Position numbers and translations under genes: made by a program. Under the pieces are notes generated by a model. The model worked only from the letters and a program-made list of their open reading frames with translations, did no database searches and was not told where the DNA came from. Source: an uncultured bacterium (lineage in GTDB: Bacteria > Cyanobacteriota > Vampirovibrionia > Gastranaerophilales > Gastranaerophilaceae). From it: DNA of 64,000 nucleotides. Location: NCBI GenBank assembly GCA_905216055.1, contig CAJMSH010000003.1, forward strand, positions 1 through 64,000, in the 5' to 3' direction. Positions 34,328-42,961 of the stretch are shown here, piece after piece (within the stretch, counting starts at the first letter, position 1; each line of letters begins with the position of its first letter).

Positions 34328-34543
34328 ATGTCAAAAGACGTAATTGAATTAGAAGGTACCATTTTAGAAGCTATGCCGAATGCAATGTTCAGAGTAAAGC
34401 TTGAAAATGACCACGAAATACTTGCTCACATCTCAGGTAAAATCAGAAAAAATTTCATAAGAATTTTGCCGGGTGACAAAGTAAAAGTTGAAATGACTCC
34501 ATACGACTTGAGCCGTGGTAGAATCACCTTCAGACTTAAATAA
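34328..34543 (+). CDS. infA: Translation initiation factor IF-1
   Basis: The 71-residue S1/OB-fold protein has the family motifs EGTILEAMPNAMFRVKLEN, GKIRKNFIRILPGD and VEMTPYDLSRGRITFR. It binds the 30S A site during initiation. AAAGGA lies upstream. It starts the alpha-type ribosomal operon, as in cyanobacteria and Firmicutes. Confidence 0.97.
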   Translation: MSKDVIELEGTILEAMPNAMFRVKLENDHEILAHISGKIRKNFIRILPGDKVKVEMTPYDLSRGRITFRLK

Positions 34544-34586
34544 ATAAAAAATCTCACGTACAAACACAATATAAAGGAAGAAAAAA

Positions 34587-34700
34587 ATGAAAGTTAGATC
34601 ATCAGTAAAACCAATGTGCGATAAATGCAAATGTATTAAAAGAAAAGGCAGAATCGCAATAATTTGTGAAAATCCAAAACACAAACAAAGACAAGGTTAG
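34587..34700 (+). CDS. rpmJ: 50S ribosomal protein L36
   Basis: The 37-residue protein MKVRSSVKPMCDKCK... ends with KHKQRQG. C11, C14, C27 and H32 make the zinc site of the zinc-binding (C+) type. AAAGGAAG lies 6 nt before the ATG. It sits between infA and rpsM, its usual place. Confidence 0.97.
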   Translation: MKVRSSVKPMCDKCKCIKRKGRIAIICENPKHKQRQG

Positions 34701-34912
34701 TCAGACACTCGGAAGCCAAGATGGCACAAAGGCAAGCAATAACAAGCTTAACATTCCGACATCTGACCTTCTAAATATCTGACAAAAGTCGAATTGACGG
34801 ACTTTAAAAAACGGTCAATGGTGAGGAAGTATTTAAGCCTCATATCAAAAAAAATCTAACAACAGGGAGTGCGCAAAACGCACCAAAAGCCAAGAAAAGG
34901 AGAAAATAAAAA
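34701..34912 (+). promoter_or_regulatory. Structured leader before rpsM
   Basis: Between rpmJ and rpsM are 212 nt holding three consecutive small hairpins: ATTGAC...GTCAAT, TGAGG...CCTCA, and GTGCG-CAAAA-CGCAC just upstream of the rpsM ribosome binding site. This is unusually long for this operon and could be a protein-binding autoregulatory leader. No known family is identified. Confidence 0.45.
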
Positions 34913-35284
34913 ATGGCAAGAATTTCAGGGGTAGATTTACCTCGTAACAAAAGAATGGAAGTAGCATTAACATACATCTACGGAATCGGACCTACTAGAG
35001 CAAAAAAAATCCTTGAAGCTACAAAAATTTCACCGGATTTAAGAACAGACGATTTAACAGATGAAGATATTAAATTATTAAGAAATGAATTGGCAAACTA
35101 CCACATTGAAGGTGACTTACGCCGTGAAGTTTCATTACACATCAAACGTTTACAAGAAATCGGCTCATACAGAGGTCTAAGACATAAACGTAACCTTCCA
35201 TGCCGCGGACAAAGAACAAAAACAAACGCTAGAACAAGACGTGGTAAAAAAGGTTTAGCAATCACTAAGAAAAAAACTGTATAA
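34913..35284 (+). CDS. rpsM: 30S ribosomal protein S13
   Basis: The 123-residue protein begins MARISGVDLPRNKR and has the GIGxxRAKxIL and RHxRNLPCRGQRTKTNARTRRG motifs. It contacts the head of the 30S and the P-site tRNA. AAAGGAG precedes the ATG. Confidence 0.98.
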   Translation: MARISGVDLPRNKRMEVALTYIYGIGPTRAKKILEATKISPDLRTDDLTDEDIKLLRNELANYHIEGDLRREVSLHIKRLQEIGSYRGLRHKRNLPCRGQRTKTNARTRRGKKGLAITKKKTV

Positions 35285-35364
35285 CCCAATAACCAATAAA
35301 ATTTAAAATCGGTTATACAAAATCCAGAAGATATAAATAACAAAAAACATAAAGGAAAGTAAAA

Positions 35365-35751
35365 ATGGCAAGACCAGTAAAAACTAAGAAAAAAGAAAAA
35401 AAGAACGTATTGCAAGGTGTTGTACACATTCAATCAACATTTAACAATACAATCGTAACTTCAACAGATACACAAGGTAATGCTATTGCTTGGGCAACAG
35501 CAGGAGCAACAGGCTTCAAAGGCGCAAGAAAAGGAACACCGTTCGCAGCTCAATCAGCAGCTGAACTTGTAGCTAAAAAATCAATCGACCAAGGTATGAA
35601 AAAAGTTGAAGTACACATCAAAGGACCTGGTTCAGGTAGAGAAACTGCAATCAGAGCAATCCAAGCAGCAGGTTTGGAAATTACATTAATCAAAGACGTA
35701 ACTCCAATCCCTCACAACGGATGCCGTCCACCTAAGAAAAGACGTGTATAA
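35365..35751 (+). CDS. rpsK: 30S ribosomal protein S11
   Basis: The 128-residue protein has STFNNTIVT, GNAIAWATAGATGFKGARKGTPFAAQ and the C-terminal TPIPHNGCRPPKKRRV, all diagnostic of S11. It lies on the 30S platform near the Shine-Dalgarno helix. AAAGGAAAG lies before the ATG. Confidence 0.98.
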   Translation: MARPVKTKKKEKKNVLQGVVHIQSTFNNTIVTSTDTQGNAIAWATAGATGFKGARKGTPFAAQSAAELVAKKSIDQGMKKVEVHIKGPGSGRETAIRAIQAAGLEITLIKDVTPIPHNGCRPPKKRRV

Positions 35752-35766
35752 TTTTAATTAAAGTAA

Positions 35767-35814
35767 TGCGGGGGCTTGCTTTATAAGCCAAAAGTAAACC
35801 ATAGATGCCCCGCA
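35767..35814 (+). promoter_or_regulatory. Stem-loop before rpsD
   Basis: TGCGGGG (35767-35773) pairs with CCCCGCA (35808-35814), and an inner GGCTT-AAGCC stem extends one side. It lies 12 nt before the rpsD ribosome binding site. It could be an S4-binding control element or an mRNA processing hairpin; this is inference from fold only. Confidence 0.5.
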
Positions 35815-35838
35815 AAAAGTAAAGGAGAAAAATAAAAA

Positions 35839-36441
35839 ATGGCTAGATATACAGGACCAAACAATAAATTATTCAGAAATAAAAAAGTTAAAGATCTATC
35901 AAACAGAAAATTAACTTCATCAATGAGACAAACAGCATCAGGACAACACGGTGCTGTAAGAAAAAAATTGTCTGAATATGCAATTCACTTAGCAGAAAAA
36001 CAAAAAATCAGATTTACATATTTGGTAAGTGAAAAACAATTTGCAAAATATTATAAAGAAGCAGCAAGAAGAAAAGGCGTAACTGGTACAATCCTTTTAC
36101 AACTTCTTGAATCAAGATTAGACAATGTTCTATATAGAGCAGGTTTAGGTATTACACGTAAACAAACAAGACAAATCGTAAATCACGGTCACGTTCTTGT
36201 TAACGATAAAAAAGTTGACATCCCTTCATATCTTGTAAAACCAGGTGATGTAATCACAATCAGATCAAAAAGCAACGCATTTTTGAAAAGCGTAACAGAA
36301 ATGATTGATATGGCTTGTACAGCAGCATGGATGACAATTGATAAAGAAGCTCTAAAAATCACTTTCGACAGAATTCCAGAAAGAGAAGAATTAGACCCTG
36401 ACTTTAAAGAACAACTTGTAATTGAGTACTACTCTAAGTAG
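35839..36441 (+). CDS. rpsD: 30S ribosomal protein S4
   Basis: The 200-residue primary rRNA-binding protein has the S4 RNA-binding domain (LDNVLYRAGLGITRKQTRQIVNHGHVLVN...). The N-terminus lacks the zinc Cys motif seen in some S4 proteins. In many bacteria S4 represses the alpha operon, so the structured leaders here may be its targets. AAAGGAG lies before the ATG. Confidence 0.97.
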   Translation: MARYTGPNNKLFRNKKVKDLSNRKLTSSMRQTASGQHGAVRKKLSEYAIHLAEKQKIRFTYLVSEKQFAKYYKEAARRKGVTGTILLQLLESRLDNVLYRAGLGITRKQTRQIVNHGHVLVNDKKVDIPSYLVKPGDVITIRSKSNAFLKSVTEMIDMACTAAWMTIDKEALKITFDRIPEREELDPDFKEQLVIEYYSK

Positions 36442-36566
36442 AAGGTAAGAAATTCAGCAGGGAAAAAAGACAAGTCATTTATTATAAAATAACCTGAATT
36501 TTTGAACTCTGAAAATTAAACCGTCTAAAGAACAAATAGTTAGCAACAACTAGGAGATTTAAAAAT

Positions 36567-37535
36567 ATGGAATTAAAAATTAAATGTGTTAATACAACAA
36601 CAAGTTCTGATGGATCACAATACGGAAAATTCGTAATTGAACCATTAGAAAAAGGGTTTGGTACAACAATCGGTAACTCTTTAAGACGTGTACTTCTTTC
36701 AAGCTTAGAAGGAACTGCTGTTACTTCTGCAAGAATCGAAGGTATTACTCATGAATACACTGCAATTCCTGGTGTATTAGAAGATGTTATTGATGTAATG
36801 CTTAACCTTAAAGGATTGGTTGTAAAAACTGATTCCAAAGAGCCTCAACATTTAAGAATAGATGTTGATCATCCGGGCGCAGTACTCGCAAGTGATATTC
36901 AACTACCTGCAGGTGTTAAAGTAGTTAACCCTGACTGGTTAATTTGTACAGTTGCAGATGGTGGCAGCTTCCACGCAGACATCGTAGTTGAAACAGGAAA
37001 AGGATATGTTGCTCACGATGTACCAAGAGATTCAAAAGGCGTTTCTATTGACGTACTTCCAATTGATGCAACATTTATGCCTATCAAACGTGTAAGCTAC
37101 AACGTAGAAAGCACACGTGTTGGCGATTCTATCGACTTTGATAAATTAACTCTTGAAATTTGGTCTAACGGTTCAATCGACGTAACAAACGCATTAAGCC
37201 AAGCTTCAAATCTGTTAATCGATCACTTTATGCAAATTGCAGCAATCACAGGTCAACCTGTAATTTCACCTGCTGCAACTGTTGAAGAAAAAGTTGAAGA
37301 TGATACAAACGCTCCAACAATGACTATTGAAGAATTGGAACTTTCTGTTAGAGCATACAACTGCTTGAAACGTGCAAGTATCAATTCAATGGCTGAATTA
37401 TTGAAAAAATCAGAACATGATTTATTAAATATTAAAAACTTCGGAAAGAAATCTTCTGACGAAGTAATCGAAAGACTTCACCACTTTGGTTTAGATTTGG
37501 CTCCAAATCCTGAAACTGAAGAAGAAGTAGGCTAG
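36567..37535 (+). CDS. rpoA: RNA polymerase alpha subunit
   Basis: The 322-residue subunit has an N-terminal assembly domain (YGKFVIEPLEKGFGTTIGNSLRRVLLSSLEG) and, after an acidic linker near residue 245, a C-terminal domain (LELSVRAYNCLKRASINSMAELL) for UP elements and activators. TAGGAG lies 9 nt before the ATG. Confidence 0.98.
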   Translation: MELKIKCVNTTTSSDGSQYGKFVIEPLEKGFGTTIGNSLRRVLLSSLEGTAVTSARIEGITHEYTAIPGVLEDVIDVMLNLKGLVVKTDSKEPQHLRIDVDHPGAVLASDIQLPAGVKVVNPDWLICTVADGGSFHADIVVETGKGYVAHDVPRDSKGVSIDVLPIDATFMPIKRVSYNVESTRVGDSIDFDKLTLEIWSNGSIDVTNALSQASNLLIDHFMQIAAITGQPVISPAATVEEKVEDDTNAPTMTIEELELSVRAYNCLKRASINSMAELLKKSEHDLLNIKNFGKKSSDEVIERLHHFGLDLAPNPETEEEVG

Positions 37536-37545
37536 TTGAAAAGAA

Positions 37546-37603
37546 GAAGATAAGATTTTAACCTATACAATTAAATAATTAATAAACCTAAAATCTTATC
37601 TTC
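37546..37603 (+). promoter_or_regulatory. 15-bp perfect stem between rpoA and rplQ
   Basis: GAAGATAAGATTTTA (37546-37560) pairs perfectly with 37589-37603 around a 28-nt loop, without a T-run. It resembles a double-stranded processing site (RNase III type) or an attenuator rather than a terminator. A second small hairpin, TTTCAG-AAAAA-CTGAAA, follows. Confidence 0.5.
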
Positions 37604-37653
37604 AAATTTTCAGAAAAACTGAAATTAATTACAAAAAATAAAGGATAAAAACA

Positions 37654-38082
37654 ATGAGACACCAAACTAAAAAACATACGCTCGGTAAAGCAAAGGATCA
37701 AAGAGATGCTTTGTTGCGTTCATTAGCAACCGAACTTTTTGTACACGGTGAAATCAAAACAACTATGGCAAGAGCAAAAGCTCTAAAACCATACGCTGAA
37801 GAAATTATCACCCTAGCAAAAAGAGGCGATTTACACGCTCGCCGTCAAGCAGCTAAATTTATATTTGACAAAGAAACTGGCAAATATATGGATTTAGCAA
37901 CAGGAGAAGTTTTTGAAGCACCTTCTGCTGATAAAAAATTAGCTGAAGAAACAGTTTTAAGAAAACTTTTCGTAATTATCGGCAAAAAATATTCAGACCG
38001 TCAAGGCGGATATACAAGAATATTCAGATTGCCTCCAAGACGCGGTGATGCATCTGAAATGGCTTTAATCCAATTGGTATAA
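37654..38082 (+). CDS. rplQ: 50S ribosomal protein L17
   Basis: The 142-residue protein begins MRHQTKKHTLGKAKDQRDALLRSL and ends with the GGYTRIFRLPPRRGDASEMALIQL motif. A Lys/Asp-rich insertion around residues 70-100 makes it longer than the usual 115-120. It lines the exit tunnel region. AAAGGAT precedes the ATG. Confidence 0.97.
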   Translation: MRHQTKKHTLGKAKDQRDALLRSLATELFVHGEIKTTMARAKALKPYAEEIITLAKRGDLHARRQAAKFIFDKETGKYMDLATGEVFEAPSADKKLAEETVLRKLFVIIGKKYSDRQGGYTRIFRLPPRRGDASEMALIQLV

Positions 38083-38087
38083 GCCTG

Positions 38088-38855
38088 ATGCGTTACGCAC
38101 TTCAAGTTCAATACATCGGTAAAAACTATGCCGGAAGCCAAATTCAATTTGAAAATGGCAAAGAAATAGATACTCCGACAATACAAGGAGAACTTGAAAA
38201 AGCAATTAGCACTTTGATAAGCGGTGATACCGCAAATAATAATCGGCACTTAAAAACAGTCTTTTCCGGAAGAACTGATAAAGGTGTTAACTCTATCGGG
38301 CAAACATTTCATTTTGATACAGATAAACCGATTGTTGCTTCAAAGTTTATCTATCATCTTAATGAAATATTACCTAAAGACATCTCTGTAAGTAATTTGA
38401 GACAAGTTGATGACAAATTTCATGCCCAAAAATCCGCAAAATGCAGATATTACAGATACGTTTTTATTAATCGTAAGTATAAAAATGCTTTTGACGGAGA
38501 TCTGATGAGAATAAAATTTGACATCAACCTTGAAAGAATGCAAAAAGCCCTAAATTATCTATTAGGCGAGCATGATTTTTCAAGTTTCAAAAGCTCCGGA
38601 ACGCTAAACCCGAGCACAGTCTGTATAATAAAGAAAGCCGAATGTAAAAAAGACGGCGATAAAATAATTATTGATATTGCAGGAAACAGATTTCTTTACA
38701 ATATGGTAAGAACAATCGTCGGAACCCTTTTAGAAATAGAAGGTCATAATCTTTCCGCCGAACACATGAAACAAGTCCTTGAGGCTTGTGACAGAACTAA
38801 AGCGGGCCAAACCGTCAGTCCATACGGATTGACATTAATTAATGTAGAATACTAA
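38088..38855 (+). CDS. truA: tRNA pseudouridine38-40 synthase
   Basis: The 255-residue enzyme makes pseudouridine in the anticodon arm. The catalytic Asp lies in FSGRTDKGVNSIGQ, and FLYNMVRTIVGTLLEIEG is conserved. It begins 5 nt after the rplQ stop and clusters with ribosomal genes as in many bacteria. Confidence 0.95.
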   Translation: MRYALQVQYIGKNYAGSQIQFENGKEIDTPTIQGELEKAISTLISGDTANNNRHLKTVFSGRTDKGVNSIGQTFHFDTDKPIVASKFIYHLNEILPKDISVSNLRQVDDKFHAQKSAKCRYYRYVFINRKYKNAFDGDLMRIKFDINLERMQKALNYLLGEHDFSSFKSSGTLNPSTVCIIKKAECKKDGDKIIIDIAGNRFLYNMVRTIVGTLLEIEGHNLSAEHMKQVLEACDRTKAGQTVSPYGLTLINVEY

Positions 38856-38866
38856 TAAAAGAAACA

Positions 38867-38903
38867 CCGTAAAAGTTGATTACTTAATCTTCAAAACGGG
38901 TGT
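38867..38903 (+). promoter_or_regulatory. Hairpin before rplM
   Basis: ACACCGT pairs with ACGGGTGT (one bulged G) in the 64-nt gap before rplM. L13 leaders that autoregulate rplM-rpsI are known in other bacteria; this one is a sequence-only suggestion. Confidence 0.35.
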
Positions 38904-38919
38904 AAAATGGAGAATAAGC

Positions 38920-39357
38920 ATGAAAACATATTCAGCAAAACCTCTAGAAGTAGAAAGAAAATGGTATTTAATCGATGCAGAAGGAGAAATCCTTGGCAGA
39001 TTGGCTACCAGAGTCGCTAACATCTTAAGAGGAAAAAACAAACCTGAATATACACCAAACGTTGATACAGGTGATTTCGTTATCGTAATCAATGCTGACA
39101 AAGTTTTGGTTTCAGGTAAAAAAGAAACTGACAAAATATATTACCACCATACAGGATTTCCTGGTGGATTAAAGAGTGCAAGCGTAAAAGAATTACGTGA
39201 AAAAGATGCAAGACTTTTAATTGAAAAAGCAGTTAAAGGAATGCTTCAACACAATACTTTAGGTGATACTCAATTTACAAAATTAAAAGTATACAACGGA
39301 CCTGAACATCCGCACGCAGCACAAAAACCGATTGTGCTTGAAAAGGAGGCTAAATAA
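38920..39357 (+). CDS. rplM: 50S ribosomal protein L13
   Basis: The 145-residue early-assembly protein has the WYLIDAEGEILGRLATRVANILRGK and GDFVIVINADKVLVSGKK motifs. GGAG lies upstream of the ATG. Its stop overlaps the rpsI start by one base (TAATG). Confidence 0.98.
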   Translation: MKTYSAKPLEVERKWYLIDAEGEILGRLATRVANILRGKNKPEYTPNVDTGDFVIVINADKVLVSGKKETDKIYYHHTGFPGGLKSASVKELREKDARLLIEKAVKGMLQHNTLGDTQFTKLKVYNGPEHPHAAQKPIVLEKEAK

Positions 39358-39752
39358 TGGCAGATAAAGAAATTATGGCAACAGGCCGCAGAAAAACCTC
39401 TATTGCGGTTGTAAAATTAGTAAAAGGCAAAGGCAGAATTTTTGTTAACGGTAAAACATTAAAAAATTATATCGGTAACAGACCTGCAATTGAAATGTTA
39501 GTATACAGACCTTTAGTATTAACTGATAATCAAGAAAAATATGATGTTAAAGTTAAAGCAGTAGGCGGCGGTGTTGTTGCTCAATGCGGAGCTATCAGAC
39601 ATGGTATTTCTAGAGCATTGGTTAAAGCTAACGAAGAATACAAAAACGTTTTACGTTTAGAAGGACTTTTAACTCGTGACCCACGTGTTAAAGAACGTAA
39701 AAAATACGGTCGTAAACGTGCAAGAAAACGTTTCCAATTCTCAAAAAGATAA
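39357..39752 (+). CDS. rpsI: 30S ribosomal protein S9
   Basis: The 131-residue protein has ATGRRKTSIAVVKL and the C-terminal KKYGRKRARKRFQFSKR, whose tail reaches the P-site tRNA. GGAGG lies before the ATG within rplM. It is the last gene before a terminator. Confidence 0.98.
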   Translation: MADKEIMATGRRKTSIAVVKLVKGKGRIFVNGKTLKNYIGNRPAIEMLVYRPLVLTDNQEKYDVKVKAVGGGVVAQCGAIRHGISRALVKANEEYKNVLRLEGLLTRDPRVKERKKYGRKRARKRFQFSKR

Positions 39753-39780
39753 TTTATTTTATCAAATATATATTTCAAAG

Positions 39781-39808
39781 AACCGGCAATTTTGTCGGTT
39801 TTTTTTAT
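39781..39808 (+). terminator. Intrinsic terminator of the ribosomal operon
   Basis: AACCGGC (39781-39787) pairs with GTCGGTT (39794-39800) around AATTTT and is followed by T6. Confidence 0.88.
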
Positions 39809-39858
39809 TAGAATAAAACAATATCAGTATTTCAAGGAATTATGTTAACAAATGTAAC

Positions 39859-39886
39859 GAAATATTCAACTTGTGAAATTCGATAA
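39859..39886 (+). promoter_or_regulatory. Weak sigma-28-like promoter of the 39.9-kb small gene
   Basis: GAAATATT (39859-39866), 11 nt, ATTCGATAA (39878-39886) matches the layout seen before the larger family genes, with a poorer -35. TGTAACGAAA overlaps it. Confidence 0.4.
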
Positions 39887-39943
39887 TTTCAAAATACTTT
39901 ATATGTGTAAGAAGAGATGAAAAAAATATAAGGAGAGATTGAG

Positions 39944-40270
39944 ATGACTTTTTTAGCACTTGATGCACAAAAAAACTTATTTACATTGCAGAAAAGCCAA
40001 CTGCAATTTGAGCAAACTCTAGTTATGAGCAGAGCAAACTATATTACAAAACAAATGGGCTACAGAGCACAAGAATTAGAAGATGCTGAAATTGATGTTG
40101 ATGATGATCCAACATACATTCAACTTCAACAGGAAGAATCGTATCTTGAGACACGGCAAGATTCACTTGACTCGCAGATAAGCTTAATGGAAAATGAAAT
40201 TTCCAGCTTAAAGAACCTAGTTAACAGCAATATTAAATCTTACTGTACATTGAACCTTATAGGTCAATAG
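39944..40270 (+). CDS. Small two-helix protein related to the MGMAASQAR family
   Basis: The 108-residue product begins MTFLALDAQKNLFTLQKSQLQFEQ and ends with a coiled coil, EESYLETRQDSLDSQISLMENEISSLKN. Both ends resemble the conserved terminal helices of the larger MGMAASQAR proteins, and the variable middle is almost absent. It may be a minimal member of the same system. AAGGAGA lies 8 nt before the ATG. It sits alone, convergent with folD. Function is unknown. Confidence 0.7.
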   Translation: MTFLALDAQKNLFTLQKSQLQFEQTLVMSRANYITKQMGYRAQELEDAEIDVDDDPTYIQLQQEESYLETRQDSLDSQISLMENEISSLKNLVNSNIKSYCTLNLIGQ

Positions 40271-40283
40271 TAAAGTAAAGCAT

Positions 40284-41120
40284 TTACAAGTTAGCTTCAA
40301 AAAGTTCTACAGTATTAAGCATCAAAGATGCGATAGTCATAGGGCCAACTCCGCCCGGAACAGGTGAAATATATGCGGCGATTTTAGAAACATTTTCAAA
40401 ATCTACGTCGCCGCGAACTTTCCCGGTCTCATCTTTATAAATTCCAACGTCTATTACAACACAATTTGATTTTAACATTTTTTCCCCTATAACATTTTTC
40501 CCTACTGCTGACACGATTATATCAGCAGTTTTTGTTATTTCGGAGAGATTTTTTGTATGACTATGACACATAGTAACTGTTGCATTACGTTTCAACAACA
40601 TCTGCGCTACAGGTTTTCCCACCAAATTGGAACGTCCGAGAACAACAACATGTTTACCCTCAACATTTATATTATATTCATCCAACAATAGCAAAATCCC
40701 TTTTGGAGTGCAAGGATAAACATAAGGTTCTTCGCCTGCAAATAGTTTTCCTAGATTGTATGGGGTAAGCCCGTCAACATCTTTTTTAGGGGAAATCTCA
40801 TCTATTACCTTAAATTTGTCAATATGTTCAGGCAGAGGAAGCTGAACAAGAATTGCGGTTATATTTTTATCATTATTTAATTCACGTACTTTATCAAGAA
40901 GTTCGCTTTCTGAAACATTTTTCGGATATTCAATAACAACAGAATTTATCCCTAATTTTTCGGCAGTTTTTTTCTTGTTGCGAACATATATTTGACTTGC
41001 AGGGTTATCCCCAACCAAAACTACTGCAAGAGTTGGCTTTAAAGACATTTTTTCAATCTTTGTCTTTAACGTGTCAAATATTTTATCTCTTAATTTTTTC
41101 CCGTCTAATATTTCTGCCAT
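40284..41120 (-). CDS. folD: Methylene-THF dehydrogenase / cyclohydrolase
   Basis: The 278-residue bifunctional enzyme interconverts 5,10-methylene-THF and 10-formyl-THF via NADP. YVRNKKKTAEKLGI, VQLPLP, GRSNLVGKPVAQ and PVPGGVGPMTIA are diagnostic. It is the last gene of the rplI-MetE-like-CooC-folD operon (5 nt after the CooC gene). Its place beside a methyltransferase ties the operon to one-carbon metabolism. Confidence 0.96.
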   Translation of the reverse strand: MAEILDGKKLRDKIFDTLKTKIEKMSLKPTLAVVLVGDNPASQIYVRNKKKTAEKLGINSVVIEYPKNVSESELLDKVRELNNDKNITAILVQLPLPEHIDKFKVIDEISPKKDVDGLTPYNLGKLFAGEEPYVYPCTPKGILLLLDEYNINVEGKHVVVLGRSNLVGKPVAQMLLKRNATVTMCHSHTKNLSEITKTADIIVSAVGKNVIGEKMLKSNCVVIDVGIYKDETGKVRGDVDFENVSKIAAYISPVPGGVGPMTIASLMLNTVELFEANL

Positions 41121-41125
41121 CTTAC

Positions 41126-41878
41126 CTACTCTTTCAATTGCGGAAGATTTAATCTAAAATAAAACTGTTTAATAGCATTTTGAATCAATGGAGATTCCTT
41201 ATCCATAGCGTGAGTTTTCAACTCTTCATCAATAGGAATTACCCCAAGAATATCTAATTCATAACGTTGTAAAAAGTCGTATAAAGCATTCAAATCAGAT
41301 CCGTCAGCTTTATTAATTACAACACCGAGCTGATTTCCTGCAGCATATTTTGCACTGAATTCTTCAATACGTTTTGCAAGATGAGCACTCTCATCTGTCG
41401 GATTTGCAACAATCAAAGTTGTATCAATATCTGTATCAACAAGCTGATTTAAATATTTCAAATCAAATTCGCAATCAAAAATTACAATATCATATCTGTC
41501 AATAAGCTTTAAAACAGCATCATTAATTTGACCTGTAATAGGGCAACGGCAATCCTTTGAACCTACAAACCAAGATACAATTATATCAACATTTTCATCA
41601 AGCGAAACAACAATATCTTCCATAGCCCATTCAACAAATTCCTGCTTTGACATACCTTCAGGAATCCCTGTTTTATATTCATGTTTTCCGCTTCTTATAC
41701 CGTAAATTGTATTTCTTATATCAAGTCCAAAGCTGTGCCCAAGTTCACTCGATAAATCATTATCAAACAGCAAAATAGATTTTTCCGGAAAATATTCCTG
41801 AAAAACTCTCAAAAAACTTTTTACAATAGTTGTTTTACCACTTCCGCTTTTTCCAGTTATTGCTAATTTGTATGTCAA
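41126..41878 (-). CDS. CooC-like nickel-insertion ATPase
   Basis: The 250-residue SIMIBI-class P-loop ATPase resembles CooC, which helps load nickel into CO dehydrogenase. The N-terminal loop GKSGSGKTT (residues 9-17) has the signature Lys10 of the MinD/CooC group. The C110-x-C112 pair (DCRCP) matches the metal-binding CxC of CooC proteins. No CODH gene is in the window, and the substrate protein is unknown. It overlaps the MetE-like gene by 4 nt. This CooC-like gene may instead mature another metal or corrinoid protein. Confidence 0.8.
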   Translation of the reverse strand: MTYKLAITGKSGSGKTTIVKSFLRVFQEYFPEKSILLFDNDLSSELGHSFGLDIRNTIYGIRSGKHEYKTGIPEGMSKQEFVEWAMEDIVVSLDENVDIIVSWFVGSKDCRCPITGQINDAVLKLIDRYDIVIFDCEFDLKYLNQLVDTDIDTTLIVANPTDESAHLAKRIEEFSAKYAAGNQLGVVINKADGSDLNALYDFLQRYELDILGVIPIDEELKTHAMDKESPLIQNAIKQFYFRLNLPQLKE

Positions 41879-42954
41879 ATCAAATACCTTTCTTTCAAAG
41901 TTTCTGACAATTGTTTGGTTAAATTCATAGCTTTTTCAGCCATTTCAACGCTCAAAGAACCCGCACCGCAAGACGGGGTAATAAGAGAATTTTCTATAAT
42001 AATTTTCTCATCAATACCTTTTTTGGTCAAATATTTAACAGCTTTTTCAAAAACAGAAACCATCTCTTTCAAATCAGTTTTTTCCAAAATTTCAGGACGT
42101 AATGTAGGAACAACACCCCAAGCGATTTTTCTTCCCTGAGCCAAATATACCTCTAATTTTTTATTAAAAAGACTCAAATTTTGAGAATAAGTATAAGCAT
42201 CAAAATTGATAATATCAACACCTGCGTTTACAGGAACATTCCAATCGCACTTTCCGCAACAATGAATTGCGCTCATCGCACCATTTGCCTTTATCAAGTC
42301 AGAAATCTCTTTTATCATCTCTGTCACTTCTTCAACAGAAATTGTTATATAAGCAGATGTTCCAAGCTGAGATATTGAAGGTTCATCAATAAAAATTATG
42401 GGAACAGTACCAGAATTTGCAGCCTTTATTTTTTTTATCTGCCACAAAGCTTTTAAAGTAAGTGTTTTTATGATTATTTCTTTTAAAGTTTCATCATAAA
42501 ACGCACATTTTCCTGCCTTGTCAACAAGAGTTGTCGCAAGCGTAAACGGTCCGACAATTTGCCCTTTTGCAAAACTCGGCTTTGTATTTGCAATAATTTT
42601 TATAAACTCAGGGAAAGCTCTTGAGCAATTAATCGCATATTTATCAGTAACATCACAATTTATATCCGCAATTATTTCTTCATAATCGCAGAAAAATTGT
42701 TCCATATCTTCAAAAAAGTTGTCACTTTCAGTTTCAAGATAAGTTTTTTCGCTGTCTTTGTCAATAAAAAACGAAGGCATATTTTCCAAAAATTGAAAAA
42801 TCATGTCTTCGTTTTTACTAATTTTGCTTAATTGTGGCCAAAACGGAATATTATTAAAATCAGTTTTAACAATTTCCATAGCATCTTCTAAATTGGTATG
42901 AGGCAAAGAACCTATTGCTAAGCATTCAAGAGTCAATTTAGAAGTATCAGTCAT
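41875..42954 (-). CDS. MetE/UROD-superfamily zinc methyltransferase-like protein
   Basis: The 359-residue single-domain protein is the catalytic barrel of cobalamin-independent methionine synthases and uroporphyrinogen decarboxylases. The N-terminal GSLPHTN...FWPQL is typical of 'core MetE'-like proteins. H231-C-C233 and C329 (TPSCGAGSL) fit the MetE zinc ligands. Such proteins can move methyl groups from corrinoid proteins, or be folate-independent methionine synthases. Its neighbours are the CooC-like ATPase and folD. AGG lies just upstream of the ATG, in the end of rplI. The methyl donor and acceptor are unknown. Confidence 0.78.
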   Translation of the reverse strand: MTDTSKLTLECLAIGSLPHTNLEDAMEIVKTDFNNIPFWPQLSKISKNEDMIFQFLENMPSFFIDKDSEKTYLETESDNFFEDMEQFFCDYEEIIADINCDVTDKYAINCSRAFPEFIKIIANTKPSFAKGQIVGPFTLATTLVDKAGKCAFYDETLKEIIIKTLTLKALWQIKKIKAANSGTVPIIFIDEPSISQLGTSAYITISVEEVTEMIKEISDLIKANGAMSAIHCCGKCDWNVPVNAGVDIINFDAYTYSQNLSLFNKKLEVYLAQGRKIAWGVVPTLRPEILEKTDLKEMVSVFEKAVKYLTKKGIDEKIIIENSLITPSCGAGSLSVEMAEKAMNLTKQLSETLKERYLI

Positions 42955-42961
42955 CGGCCGC

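Noticed and set aside
34721..34774. 17-codon leader peptide before rpsM
   Set aside because: No Shine-Dalgarno and no run of regulatory codons; the region is better explained as structured leader.
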